Source of the DNA: JANWVO01 sp964458495
Lineage (GTDB): Bacteria > Acidobacteriota > Terriglobia > Bryobacterales > Bryobacteraceae
Reading direction: 5' to 3'
Assembly: GCA_964458495.1 (NCBI GenBank)
Contig: CAYWJB010000004.1
Span: 210,847-274,846, forward strand
Length of the DNA: 64,000 nt
The position numbers and the translations under genes are program-made. The notes under the pieces were generated by a model that saw nothing but the letters and a program-made list of their open reading frames with translations, had not been told where the DNA came from and searched no databases. This document shows, in pieces, positions 54,653 through 63,820 of this stretch. Numbering within the stretch: the stretch's first letter is position 1; each line of letters opens with the position of its first letter.

Positions 54653-54865
54653 GGCTTCTTCATTCTATGGCTGATCCCTCGCGTTTCGCTGGAAGGCGCC
54701 GGAGCCCTGACTCCAGCCGGTTGCCGGCGGGAATTTCGACCAGAGTTCTCGCCGCAGCCGCGCAATAAAGCGTTGGCGTTTTGCGCCTCCGGGCGCCGGC
54801 GGAGCAGCCCCGCCTTTGCTGCATGAGTTCTCCGAGGTCGGTGCGGTAGGCTGAAGCAGGAGACC

Positions 54866-55135
54866 ATGCGCCGCGACGAAGCCTTCTTCGGCGAACAGGA
54901 ACTGATCCTGCTCTATATCGCCAAGCGCCTCCGCGAGGCGCAGCGCGTGGAGGATCTGCTCACCGGCGCCGGCATCGACTATCTGGTGGAAGCCGATCTC
55001 TACATGGGCGGATTCCTGTTCCGCCGGGCTCTGCACGGCGCCTTTTTCTACGTCACCGGCGCCGATGACGAACGCGCGCGGGCGCTGCTGGCCGGACAGG
55101 GCTACCGGCCCTACCGGCCGGACGACATCGGTTGA
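54866..55135 (+). CDS. Small DUF2007-like protein
   Basis: 89 residues (LLYIAKRLREAQRVEDLLTGAGIDYLVEADL... then ADDERARALLAGQGY), a ferredoxin-like alpha/beta layout like the DUF2007/putative signal-transducing protein family. AGGAG precedes the ATG. It is isolated between two minus-strand genes. Confidence 0.7.
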   Translation: MRRDEAFFGEQELILLYIAKRLREAQRVEDLLTGAGIDYLVEADLYMGGFLFRRALHGAFFYVTGADDERARALLAGQGYRPYRPDDIG

Positions 55136-55156
55136 GCGTGCCCGCAGGCCCAGGCG

Positions 55157-57046
55157 CTATTGCGCTGTGGCGATGAACAGCTCCTGGGCCAGCGGCTTGC
55201 CGTTCAGGCGGATCTCGATCGGCGCCGGGCCGTCGTACCGGGCGGGCGGCATCGCGACGCGGATTTCGTAGATTCCCACTTTCCCTCTGGCGAGCCCCGC
55301 CGACACCACCTGTGCCGGTTCGCCGCCGATCAGGACTTCGATCTGCGCCGCCAGCTGGTTGTCTTCCGCCGCCACCTGACCGGCGTCGATCCAGGGGCTC
55401 ACCGGCCCGAGCCCGATGGCATGAAGCACGAGGACGTCTCCGGCCCGGGCGGGACGGGTTGCCAGCTCCCCGGCAGCGCCTTCCGGTGCTGCATAGGCCT
55501 GTTCGCCGTCGATCTGCGCGGCCGCATACTGCCGCCCGCCGAGGCGCAGACTGGCCGGCGCCAGGACGCCGGCCCCGGCCGGGTCGACCTTCACAATGTA
55601 GGGCCGGCTGCGGCCCGCAGCGGTCTCGACTTCGATCCTGGCAGACGGACCTTCCAGCTCCAGTGGCGCTTGAGCGCGGATCAGGTTCGCGCTGACGTAG
55701 GAGACCGGCGCGGGCTGGCCGTTGATCCACACTGTGGCGCCCTCGAGTGAGACAGGCGCCCGTCCATCCACGAAGTCCTCGCTCTGCCACTCCCTTTCGC
55801 GCGGGGCGAGGTGGCGGCCGTAGATCTCGATCCATGCGCCGGGGGCGATGGTGACGGAAGCCCCGAACGAGGTGTCGGTGACGACGCCCCCATCGCTGCG
55901 GATCGCCGGCGGCTCGGCCGCCTCTTCCGTCGGGTTTTCGCCGGCGGGCGTCAGCAGCTTCACGCGGCTGTTGGCGTTGTCGCTGAAGTAGATGCGGCCT
56001 TGCGGATCGGCGGCGAGTCCCATGGGGAAGCGCAGGCGCGCCTGTTCGGCGGCGCGCCCGTCGAAGTCGTCGCCGAAGCGCCCCGTGCCGGCAGCCAGCG
56101 AAATGGTGCCCGTCTGTGCGTCGACGCGGCGGACGCGGTTGTTGGTGCGGTCGGCGATAAAAAGGTTCCCCTGCCTGTCGAGCGCGATGCAGCAGGGGTA
56201 GAACAGCTGCGCGCGGGCAGCGAGGCCGCCATTGCCGGAGTAACCAGGCAGGCCGGTGCCGGCGACAGTGGAGATGATGCCGTCCTTGTCCACCTTGCGG
56301 ATGCGGTGGTTCATCTGATCGGCGATGTAGACGTTTCCGGCGCTGTCCACTGCGACCCCGGTCGGGGAATTCAGCTTCGCCTCCACCGCCTCGCCGCCAT
56401 CGCCGGTCTCGCCCTTCTCCCCGCTGCCGGCGATGGTCTGGATCTTCCCGTCGGTGCCAATCTTCCGCACGCGGTGATTGCGCGTATCGCAGAAATAAAT
56501 GTTGCCGGCGGAATCAATGGCGATCCCGGTGGGCGCATTCAGCTGGGCATCTTTGGCGTCCAGGAATTCTTCCTTCGCATCTTTTTCCAAGAACCCGGAG
56601 ACGCCGCGCTGGCCTGCGAACAAGGTGATGTTTCCCCCGACGACAACCTTACGGATCGTATGGTTCATCGTGTCCGTGATGTAGAGGGCGCCGGAGCCGT
56701 CCACGGCCACCCCGGAGGGAAAATTCAGGCGCGCGCTGGTGGCGGGCCCGTCGTCTCCGGTCGAGCCGATGCTGTCCGAGCCCGCCACGGTGGTGATCGT
56801 CCCGTCGGCGGCCACCTTGCGGATCCTGTGGTTCAGGTGATCGGCGATATAGACGTTTCCCGAACCGTCGATGGCCAATCCCAGCGGGAAATTGACCTGT
56901 GCATCCGCCGCCTTTCCGCTGTCGCCGGCAAAACCGGCGGCGCCGTTGCCCACAGCATTGGAAATCGTATAGGAGGGCGGGGCCTGGGAAAACAGAAGGC
57001 CGCCGGTGCCGGCAATGAGCAGAACAATCCCTCGAATCCGACTCAC
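55157..57046 (-). CDS. NHL-repeat protein with Solibacter-type C-terminal domain (TIGR03437-like)
   Basis: 629 residues. A signal peptide (RIRGIVLLIAGTGGLLFSQ) precedes six NHL repeats of the form LNxPxGVAVDxxGNVYIADxxNHRIRKV (about 55-400), a six-bladed propeller. The C-terminal 230 residues match the extracellular C-terminal domain common in Solibacter and relatives (NGQPAPVSYVSANLIRAQAP, VLHAIGLGPV, KVGIYEIRVAMP). I chose GTG 57046 because an AAGGAG lies 8 nt upstream; an ATG at 57082 lacks one. Probably secreted or surface-exposed. Confidence 0.85.
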   Translation of the reverse strand: MSRIRGIVLLIAGTGGLLFSQAPPSYTISNAVGNGAAGFAGDSGKAADAQVNFPLGLAIDGSGNVYIADHLNHRIRKVAADGTITTVAGSDSIGSTGDDGPATSARLNFPSGVAVDGSGALYITDTMNHTIRKVVVGGNITLFAGQRGVSGFLEKDAKEEFLDAKDAQLNAPTGIAIDSAGNIYFCDTRNHRVRKIGTDGKIQTIAGSGEKGETGDGGEAVEAKLNSPTGVAVDSAGNVYIADQMNHRIRKVDKDGIISTVAGTGLPGYSGNGGLAARAQLFYPCCIALDRQGNLFIADRTNNRVRRVDAQTGTISLAAGTGRFGDDFDGRAAEQARLRFPMGLAADPQGRIYFSDNANSRVKLLTPAGENPTEEAAEPPAIRSDGGVVTDTSFGASVTIAPGAWIEIYGRHLAPREREWQSEDFVDGRAPVSLEGATVWINGQPAPVSYVSANLIRAQAPLELEGPSARIEVETAAGRSRPYIVKVDPAGAGVLAPASLRLGGRQYAAAQIDGEQAYAAPEGAAGELATRPARAGDVLVLHAIGLGPVSPWIDAGQVAAEDNQLAAQIEVLIGGEPAQVVSAGLARGKVGIYEIRVAMPPARYDGPAPIEIRLNGKPLAQELFIATAQ

Positions 57047-57096
57047 TTTGCGCTCCTTGTTTTCTGAAATCGCCCGCGACATATTGCCAGGATTTC

Positions 57097-59838
57097 TCAC
57101 TGTTCGCGCGGCTTTCGGCTGACTACCGGAATGGTGAAGATGTTCGAGATCTGGAAGCTCTGCGCGATCCAGCCCTCGGTTTTCAGGTTGGTCGGCAGGT
57201 CCGGGTTCAGCTCCAGGTGCACCTCGTAAACGCCCACGGCGCCCTGCTTCAGGCCCGCGAACAGCACGTTGGCCGTTCGCCCGCCGATCAGCGACGAGAC
57301 GAATTCTACGGGGTCGTTGATCTCCGGCCCGAAGTAGGGCTGTCCGGTCTTCATTGCCGCCTTGGCCGCCTCCGGCCCGACCAGCCCGAGGCCCGCCGCC
57401 AGAACGACGATCGTTTCGCCCGGTTGCGCCGGATTGTCTTCGGTGACCGGCGCGCCGGCTGTGTTGGCGCAGCACAGCTCGCTGTTGAGCGCCGTCATGA
57501 TGACCTGCGCATTCAGGTTGGCCTCGGCCTTGATGGGGATGCCATTGCCGGCGGGGCCCTCGATGCGCGCCCGCAACCGGATGCGCTGGAACGGACCGGC
57601 GGCGAAGGCCTCGACTTCCGGGTCGAACGCGTTGATCAGCGCGATCAGGTTGTCGCGGATCGTTGCCAGCGTGTCGGTGGCCTGCACCGTGTAGGTGTAT
57701 TTCCGGTCTCGGATCACCACCGTGGCCGTGTCGCCGGGATTGGCCGCGCCATCCACGGAGACGGTACCCGTCGCCTGGCTGGAGAAGTGGTAGGCGAGGC
57801 CCGGCGAAGGCGCCGGCGAGTCCAGAGTGTAGACCGACGGGTTCTGTTCGATCAGCCGCACCGCCACGGCGCTGGAGACGGTGATCTCGCCGTTGTTCCT
57901 GCGCACGCGCAGCACGCCGCTGCCGCTGTTGGATCCGGCCACCTCGACGGGGATCTGCGCAATGACGCGGTCCGGAGAGACGGCCAGAATGGGGCAGGGA
58001 AGCCCGTCCACGAAGAACTGCACGCCGCCCAGTTCATAGGGCAACGGTTTGGTGATGTCGTCGATCTGCGCCGTCTGGTCGGTCAGATTCTCTCCAAGCA
58101 CGGCCACCAGCGCATAGGGCGCCACCAGGGCGGGGTCCTGACCGCCGGTGAGCTTCGACCCGCTGGTGGTCATCACGATCCTGGAGCCGTCGGGCTTCAC
58201 CTCGGTCTGCAGCGTCACGGAGTTGCCGAGCGCGTCAGCCTCGCGCGCAATCAGGATCAGCGCGTTAAACAGCTTGTTCGGCGCAGCGGTGACGTAGGGA
58301 TCCTGCGAATCGTTGATGAGCTGGACGAACCTGTCGATGATGGTCTCGAAGTTGTCGTCCACCGTGGTCGTGATTTTGTAATCTTTGGTGATCACGTTCC
58401 CTTCGCTGTCCTTGACGTTCTCGTTGCCGATCTTGATGGTGAGCTCGACCTCCTTCTCTACGGTGCCGCTGAAGACGATGGAGCCGCGGGCGAAGGTCGA
58501 CGGGCTCGGCGCGTTGCGCACGGCAGTGACCGGCAGGTTGAAGTCGCCCGGAGTATAGACGAGCACGCGCCGGTTGAACGTGTCGGAGACGTACAGGTTG
58601 ACGCCGTCATAGGCGAGCGAGGTGGGCGTCTTGAACGAGTCGGTGGAGGCGACGCGGCGCGGCTCGCCCGAGTCCGAGCTCTGGTTCAGCTCGAAGTTGA
58701 GCTGGCCAAGAACAACGTCGGCGGGCGCGCCGTTCTGCGCGGGGATTTCGTTCCAGATCAGCACGCGGTCGTTGCCCGAGTCGGCCACAAACAGGCGCCG
58801 CCCGTCGCTGAGCACCGCGCGGGGCATGTCGAGAGTGGCGGCGCAGCGCTCCGGATAGGTGGGGTTGCCCTCCTCGTCGGTGCCATTGGACTGGCAAAGA
58901 ACCTCGTTGGTGGGAGTGCCGCCGCTCTTGAATTCGGGGAAGGTGAAGTCCGGCTGTCCCACGACGACGCTGGCCGCCTGGCCGTTGCTTGTGGGGATCG
59001 AGTTCCAGATCAGCACGCGGCTCAGGCCGAGGTCGGCCACGATCACCTTGCCCGCGCCAACCCACACGGACGCGGGGGCCAGCATGGTGTCCGCCTTCGA
59101 GACGTACTCGGGAAAGCGTCCGCGTTGCTGGTCCGTGGTCATGTTGGGCTGCCCGAGCACGAGCCGCGCCGCCTGCCCGTTTTGCGTGATCTCGCCGAAG
59201 TAGAGCACGCGGTTGTTGCCCGTGTCGGCAACCCACAGCCCGTTGTTGTCGTCGAGGAACACGCCGTTGGGCCCGCGCAGCGCCGTCTCGCTCAGGCCGG
59301 GCGCGGACGAGGTGAAGTCCTTCTGGCCCACCACAAAATCCGCGGGCTGCTGGTTCACCGACGGGAGCGACCGCCAGACGAGCACGCGGTTGTTGTCCGT
59401 GTCGGCCACGGCGAGCACGCGGCCGTTGTAAGCCACGCCGAGCGGGTTGCGCAGCGTGTTCTGCGCCGCCGCCTTCAGTTCCGTGGTGGTGAAGTCGGGC
59501 TGCCCGAGCACGACGTCGGCGCGCCCGACGCAAGCGGGGCAGCGCGGATCGTTCAACGGCAGCACCGCCCGGCGGTCGGGAACGAAAGAGCCCACGTTGC
59601 GGTAGATCAGGACGCGGTGGTTCACAGGCGTGGCGCCGATGTTGTTGCCGTCGGCGACGATCAGGGTGTCGGCCGCGTACGCCACCCCGGTGATCGAACC
59701 CAGCAGAACCTCGCTTGCGCCGGGATAGGCGTCGGTAAAGGGCTTCTGGCCGATCACCAGGCGCGCCGCCTGGGAGCTGAAGAATTCCTGCGCCTGGCAC
59801 ACACCCGCCAGCGCACAAAGGGCAAAGATCCACTTCAT
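57097..59838 (-). CDS. Second NHL-repeat/TIGR03437-like exported protein
   Basis: 913 residues from ATG 59838, with signal peptide (KWIFALCALAGVCQAQ); an in-frame TTG at 59859 is possible. Six degenerate NHL-like blades of the type VAYxxxxLxVADTxNNRVLVW occupy the first half. The second half has the Solibacter-type domain twice interrupted by an insertion (VTITIKIGNENV...YKITTTVDDNF and TATVVIRDRKYTYTV resemble short Ig-like inserts). It lies 50 bp upstream of its paralogue on the same strand. Likely extracellular; function unknown. Confidence 0.82.
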   Translation of the reverse strand: MKWIFALCALAGVCQAQEFFSSQAARLVIGQKPFTDAYPGASEVLLGSITGVAYAADTLIVADGNNIGATPVNHRVLIYRNVGSFVPDRRAVLPLNDPRCPACVGRADVVLGQPDFTTTELKAAAQNTLRNPLGVAYNGRVLAVADTDNNRVLVWRSLPSVNQQPADFVVGQKDFTSSAPGLSETALRGPNGVFLDDNNGLWVADTGNNRVLYFGEITQNGQAARLVLGQPNMTTDQQRGRFPEYVSKADTMLAPASVWVGAGKVIVADLGLSRVLIWNSIPTSNGQAASVVVGQPDFTFPEFKSGGTPTNEVLCQSNGTDEEGNPTYPERCAATLDMPRAVLSDGRRLFVADSGNDRVLIWNEIPAQNGAPADVVLGQLNFELNQSSDSGEPRRVASTDSFKTPTSLAYDGVNLYVSDTFNRRVLVYTPGDFNLPVTAVRNAPSPSTFARGSIVFSGTVEKEVELTIKIGNENVKDSEGNVITKDYKITTTVDDNFETIIDRFVQLINDSQDPYVTAAPNKLFNALILIAREADALGNSVTLQTEVKPDGSRIVMTTSGSKLTGGQDPALVAPYALVAVLGENLTDQTAQIDDITKPLPYELGGVQFFVDGLPCPILAVSPDRVIAQIPVEVAGSNSGSGVLRVRRNNGEITVSSAVAVRLIEQNPSVYTLDSPAPSPGLAYHFSSQATGTVSVDGAANPGDTATVVIRDRKYTYTVQATDTLATIRDNLIALINAFDPEVEAFAAGPFQRIRLRARIEGPAGNGIPIKAEANLNAQVIMTALNSELCCANTAGAPVTEDNPAQPGETIVVLAAGLGLVGPEAAKAAMKTGQPYFGPEINDPVEFVSSLIGGRTANVLFAGLKQGAVGVYEVHLELNPDLPTNLKTEGWIAQSFQISNIFTIPVVSRKPREQ

Positions 59839-59941
59839 CGGGAGTTTCAGTGCGAGCAATCTCTCAGTATATCAGCGTGATGACGGCGGCTCGCCGAGCC
59901 GCTCCAACGCTCGACAGACGCGCCCCGCCCACTGCCGGGTT

Positions 59942-61744
59942 TCACCAGATGTAGCGCGGGGCGACGCGCCGCCGCTCATGGCTGTCGAGGACGTGCAACG
60001 TGCGGATCCGCCGCAATTTCTCCGGCGACAGGGCGCCGAGCGGGATATAGAGGATCTGCCGCCCCAGCCGCGCCGCCGCCTGCCGCAGGATCGAGCGCGG
60101 AGGCCTGGCCGCTACATAGACGATGCGCCGCTCGAGCGAATAATCGATGGCCGCCAGCAGCAGGCGCTCCGGTTTGGTTTCCGCGAAGTCGTAGTCCGGA
60201 TCGGTCCACACGTCCGTCATGCGCCCCGGCGGCATGGTCATCACAAAGCCGCCGTATTCGGCCCGCCCGATGCCCGGTCCCACCAGGTTGTCGAACGGGG
60301 GCGTGGAGTAGAACGCCATGTCGCTCTCGTTGGAGTGCTCGCCCAGCCAGGTGGTGAGCCACGGGTAGCGGTTGTCACGGTCTTCGTCGAAGATCACCAC
60401 TACCGCGCCGGCTTCGCCGGTCACCTTCTCGGTTTCGCGAACGTAGATGCGCCCTTCGTGCCAGCGCCGGATCGTCTCCCGCACATCCACTCCGTCGAGC
60501 AGCGAAGCAGTGAACGGCTCCACGCGCGACCGCTCCTCTCCGAGCATCGTCACCGCCCGCTGGCGCAGAAACCTGCCGAAATCCTCGATCACGATGTCTT
60601 CCGGCGGATAGCTGCAGATGGCGTGCCCGTCCAGCTGAGCCGCCCAGGCTTCCGGCGTTCGCCCCGGACGGCGCTTCCAGGCGCGCGGCGCCCGCCGTCG
60701 CTTCTCCAGCTCGTAGCGCTGCCGGAGACGCAACCGCCGCGTCTCGGGGAAGACCTGCCAGCTCTCCAGCTCCAACGGACTCTCGCCGTCTCTGACCTGC
60801 TGATGCCCGTAGGACGAACCACGCCGCCAGACCTCGTAGGCCAGATTCTCGTCGATCACTCCCCGCGCTGCCGCCACCAGGTCGAACAGCGACGGCACAA
60901 GCGCGAAGTCCGACACAACCAGCCTCTCCAGAAAGCGCTGCGCCTGCTTGCGCTGCCAGGGCAGGATCTCTCCGCCATAGATCGCACGGTAGTTCTCCGC
61001 CGCCTCCTCCCAGAGATCCGCCAGCCACCTCCGCCGGTCAGGCATTGATTCGCCGGAAGCCGACTCGCGCCACTGCTCGTAACGCTCCTGCAAGTAGGCG
61101 CAGTCCTCCAGGACCTCGCCCAACGATGAGGGAGCTACCAGCCCGGCCAAGTACTTGAACCGGCTTGCCCGCGGCTCGCCAGGCGCCGCCAGATCCAGCC
61201 GGGGCAGCATCTGGACAAACGCGGGCAGGCGCACGACCACTGCCGTTTCCACGTCCGGATTCAGGCGGCACAGCAGCCCGGCAGCCTCCCACCCGCCGGC
61301 ATCGTACGGCGGCGGCGGGGCGCGCAGATACTGCTCCACGTAGCGCTCGTAAGGGATGCTCGCCAGCGCCGCCGGATCGGGATAGTACTCCCGGCGGGCC
61401 GCCAGCGGCATCTCGCCGGCGCCGATGAAGACCAGTTCCGCGCCGGTTTCCAACGCTGTACGGCACGCTTCGGTGAACGCATCGCCGGGTTCGCTGATGG
61501 CAACCGGCGCGGCCAGGTCCTCCTCTTCCATGACGGAGAGAATCGCCATCACCGCTGGCAAACGGGAGGCGGCTTCGCACATCGCCGCCCTGCAGGCGGG
61601 CGGCAGTTCCACGGCGACGCGCGCCGGACGGATCTCAAGCAGCGCCTTGCGCACCAACGCGGCGAACTCGAGCCTGCGCGGCGCGACGGGCAGGAACGTC
61701 CACCGCCCCCGCCGCAGTCCGAGCCGCTCCCACTCAGGGGACAT
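59942..61744 (-). CDS. Unrecognised 600-residue protein coupled to a MoxR ATPase
   Basis: No family recognised with confidence. Residues 1-about 130 (EFAALVRKALLEIRPARVAVELPP ... ETGAELVFIGAGEMPLA) recall the TraB/DUF5682-like fold seen next to MoxR ATPases. The middle is helical and Arg-rich (RLRLRQRYELEKRRRAPRAWKRR) and the end (DMAFYSTPPFDNLVGPGIG, GGFVMTMPPGRMTDVW) is well structured with no catalytic motif I can name. No signal peptide. It overlaps the ATPase gene by 11 bp, so the two form one unit: probably an ATPase and its client or effector. Confidence 0.75.
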   Translation of the reverse strand: MSPEWERLGLRRGRWTFLPVAPRRLEFAALVRKALLEIRPARVAVELPPACRAAMCEAASRLPAVMAILSVMEEEDLAAPVAISEPGDAFTEACRTALETGAELVFIGAGEMPLAARREYYPDPAALASIPYERYVEQYLRAPPPPYDAGGWEAAGLLCRLNPDVETAVVVRLPAFVQMLPRLDLAAPGEPRASRFKYLAGLVAPSSLGEVLEDCAYLQERYEQWRESASGESMPDRRRWLADLWEEAAENYRAIYGGEILPWQRKQAQRFLERLVVSDFALVPSLFDLVAAARGVIDENLAYEVWRRGSSYGHQQVRDGESPLELESWQVFPETRRLRLRQRYELEKRRRAPRAWKRRPGRTPEAWAAQLDGHAICSYPPEDIVIEDFGRFLRQRAVTMLGEERSRVEPFTASLLDGVDVRETIRRWHEGRIYVRETEKVTGEAGAVVVIFDEDRDNRYPWLTTWLGEHSNESDMAFYSTPPFDNLVGPGIGRAEYGGFVMTMPPGRMTDVWTDPDYDFAETKPERLLLAAIDYSLERRIVYVAARPPRSILRQAAARLGRQILYIPLGALSPEKLRRIRTLHVLDSHERRRVAPRYIW

Positions 61745-62552
61745 ACCTCAACGCCTCTTCGCCCAGCACCTGACGCACCGCCTGGTGCAATGCGCTCCGC
61801 ACATCCGGCGAACGCCCGCACTCCAGCAGCCGCGTCGCGTACCTTCCGATGTGAATCCCGTCGCGCGCCGTATAGGGTTCGTCTTGCTCGTGCGCCGCCC
61901 TCAACAACTCCCCGATCAGCAAAAGCACCTGCTCGTCCGTCTGGGGAAGATTCTGGCGCAGGATCATCAATTCTTCGTCTTCATCGGGAAAATCGATGTG
62001 AATTTGCGGCTGAAGCCGCGAGAAAATGTATTCCGGCAGATCAAACGTGGAAGCGTCCTCGTTCATCGTGCACGCCAGCCGGAAACCGGTGCCGGCATAA
62101 ATCTTGATCCCCGCCACCACGCTTTCCACGTAGCGCCGCGCGTCGAGCAGCGGCGCCAGGCTGGCCCAGCTCTTCTCCGGCATCCGGTTGGCCTCGTCCA
62201 GGATCGCCACGCCTCCGCGCAGCATGGCCGACACCAGCGGCGAGGCCACGTATTTCAGCTTCCCGGGCCCTTCCACCACCGGCTGGACGATCAGGTCCTC
62301 CGGGCGCATGTCCACCGTGCCTTGCAGGATGTAGACCTCTTTGCCCAGCTGCCGGGCGGCTGCGCAAGCCAGCGTCGTCTTGCCCACTCCCGGCTTGCCG
62401 GTGATGCGCGGGTTCATGGGCAGATCGTCCTCGCCCAGGCTCATCCACGCCGCCAGCAGCTCCCGCATCACTTCCTGCTGTCCGATCCACTCCGCGGGAT
62501 AGTCCACCGGATAGCTCAGATGCAGGACAACCCCTTCGACTTCCACGGTCAT
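61734..62552 (-). CDS. MoxR-type AAA+ ATPase
   Basis: 272-residue AAA+ protein. Walker A GKPGVGKT, Walker B AILDEANRM, sensor 1 AGTGFRLACTMNED, and arginine-finger region FSRLQPQ are seen; the sequence RMPEKSWASLAPLLDARR is typical of MoxR/RavA-like ATPases that assemble or activate metal- or VWA-containing partners. GGAGG lies just before the ATG at 62552. Here the coupled partner is the 600-residue unknown, with no VWA protein next door. Confidence 0.86.
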   Translation of the reverse strand: MTVEVEGVVLHLSYPVDYPAEWIGQQEVMRELLAAWMSLGEDDLPMNPRITGKPGVGKTTLACAAARQLGKEVYILQGTVDMRPEDLIVQPVVEGPGKLKYVASPLVSAMLRGGVAILDEANRMPEKSWASLAPLLDARRYVESVVAGIKIYAGTGFRLACTMNEDASTFDLPEYIFSRLQPQIHIDFPDEDEELMILRQNLPQTDEQVLLLIGELLRAAHEQDEPYTARDGIHIGRYATRLLECGRSPDVRSALHQAVRQVLGEEALRYVP

Positions 62553-62602
62553 GCCTCCATTGTCCCGCACCGCCCTGCGTCCCATTCCGCGTTCCGAAAG
62601 CG

Positions 62603-62636
62603 AAAAGGGCGCCAGGTGTCCAGCGCCCGGCGCCCC
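62603..62636 (-). terminator. Intrinsic terminator of the DUF4412-like gene
   Basis: GGGCGCC (62607-62613) pairs with GGCGCCC (62629-62635); four Ts follow on the minus strand. It closes the gene ending at 62658. Confidence 0.75.
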
Positions 62637-62657
62637 AATCCCGAGATGGCGGCAGGA

Positions 62658-63698
62658 CTACTTCTTTTGCGCTTCCCTCAGAACCTTTTTCATTTCGTGC
62701 TCGACTTCCTTGAACCCCGCCGGAATTGCGAACTTGCCCGCATCCACTGCCGCCGTCGAGAAATTCGAACTCTCCGACGTCATCTCCAGCAGCACGCTCG
62801 GCTCGCCTTTCCTGGGCTCTTCCGCTTTCTTGGGCGCGGGGGGCTCCTCCTGCTTCTTTCTGCGCCCGAAGCCTCCGAACCGGCCCAGGCGTCCGAGAGC
62901 GCCGCCCACTGCGGATTCCGCCGCGGCTCCCGTCACCTCCGCGCCGCTCGGCATGTCGACGTCCGGAAGCCCCATCCCCAGACCCGTCATCCGCGTCACC
63001 TGCACCAGCGGCACGCCCTCGAGCTTCGAGGCTTCCTTCGCCAGCCGCGCCATGCCCTCCGCCGTGCCCGCCTGCCCCATGGCCAGTTGCATCGTCCTCA
63101 TGGTTTCCGGTCCCATTCCGACCTTCTCGGCGAATGCGATATAAAAAGCGCGCACCTGCTCATGGCCGGGAACCTGAGGTGTACGCCACTCGTCCATGTC
63201 GATCGTCGTTGTGAACGTCTGGCCGGACTTCTGGTCCTTCATGTCCATCTCGAGGTGCAGCTTCATCAGCTTCGCCGGCATGCCCTGAATGACCTTGCTC
63301 TCGCCGCCGTCCTTGACCGAGAGCCTCATGTCCGCCACGACCTGCGTGTCGCTGCCCATCTGTTTGGCCATTTTCTCGGCCATCGCCGCCACTGCCTTGC
63401 GGTACTCGTCAAAAGTGATCACCGAGTAGGTCTTCTTCTCCAGGTCCATGTGGATCATCTGTTCCTTGGCCAGATCAATGATGTCCACCTCGCGGTCCAT
63501 CACCCGTGCCGAGCGGTTCTGCTGAAAGTACACCTGCGTGTACATCGGCTCCTTGATCTTGCCGGCGCCGGGCACGAAGCGCATCATCTTCAGCAGCGCT
63601 CCTCCGGTCACCTGCGTCTTCTCCTGATAGCTGAAGTCGGCCAGCGCCGCGGCGGGCAGCAGGGCCAGTGCAACGGCAGCCGTCATGCGGAATCTCAT
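62658..63698 (-). CDS. Exported protein of unknown function (DUF4412-like)
   Basis: 346 residues with signal peptide (RMTAAVALALLPAAALA). The mature part is a beta-rich domain with repeated phrases typical of DUF4412-like proteins (FYxxNRSARVMDREVDIIDLAKEQMIHMDLEKKTYSVITF), then a Gly/Arg-rich stretch (GALGRLGRFGGFGRRKK) and a final FSTAAVDAGKFAIPAGFKEVE. GGAGGA lies upstream of the ATG. Function unknown; periplasmic or outer-membrane-associated. Confidence 0.72.
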   Translation of the reverse strand: MRFRMTAAVALALLPAAALADFSYQEKTQVTGGALLKMMRFVPGAGKIKEPMYTQVYFQQNRSARVMDREVDIIDLAKEQMIHMDLEKKTYSVITFDEYRKAVAAMAEKMAKQMGSDTQVVADMRLSVKDGGESKVIQGMPAKLMKLHLEMDMKDQKSGQTFTTTIDMDEWRTPQVPGHEQVRAFYIAFAEKVGMGPETMRTMQLAMGQAGTAEGMARLAKEASKLEGVPLVQVTRMTGLGMGLPDVDMPSGAEVTGAAAESAVGGALGRLGRFGGFGRRKKQEEPPAPKKAEEPRKGEPSVLLEMTSESSNFSTAAVDAGKFAIPAGFKEVEHEMKKVLREAQKK

Positions 63699-63789
63699 CT
63701 GGGTCGGGTTCCTCCTTCCCCGCCAGAGTAACCGATTCCGCGGCGGCCCGTAAACGCCCGCCGGGCAGACGCCGGGGAGCAGCGGCCGC

Positions 63790-63798
63790 TGCTATACA
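63790..63798 (+). promoter_or_regulatory. Extended -10 promoter TGC-TATACA
   Basis: TGnTATACA at 63790-63798 without a recognisable -35, 22 bp before the TTG start of the truncated gene; fits an extended -10 promoter. Confidence 0.4.
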
Positions 63799-63820
63799 AT
63801 GGGGCAGTCGGAGCCATACC

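Noticed and set aside
57217..59880. Open frame of about 890 codons on the plus strand
   Set aside because: Antisense to the NHL-repeat gene; no domain or start signal.
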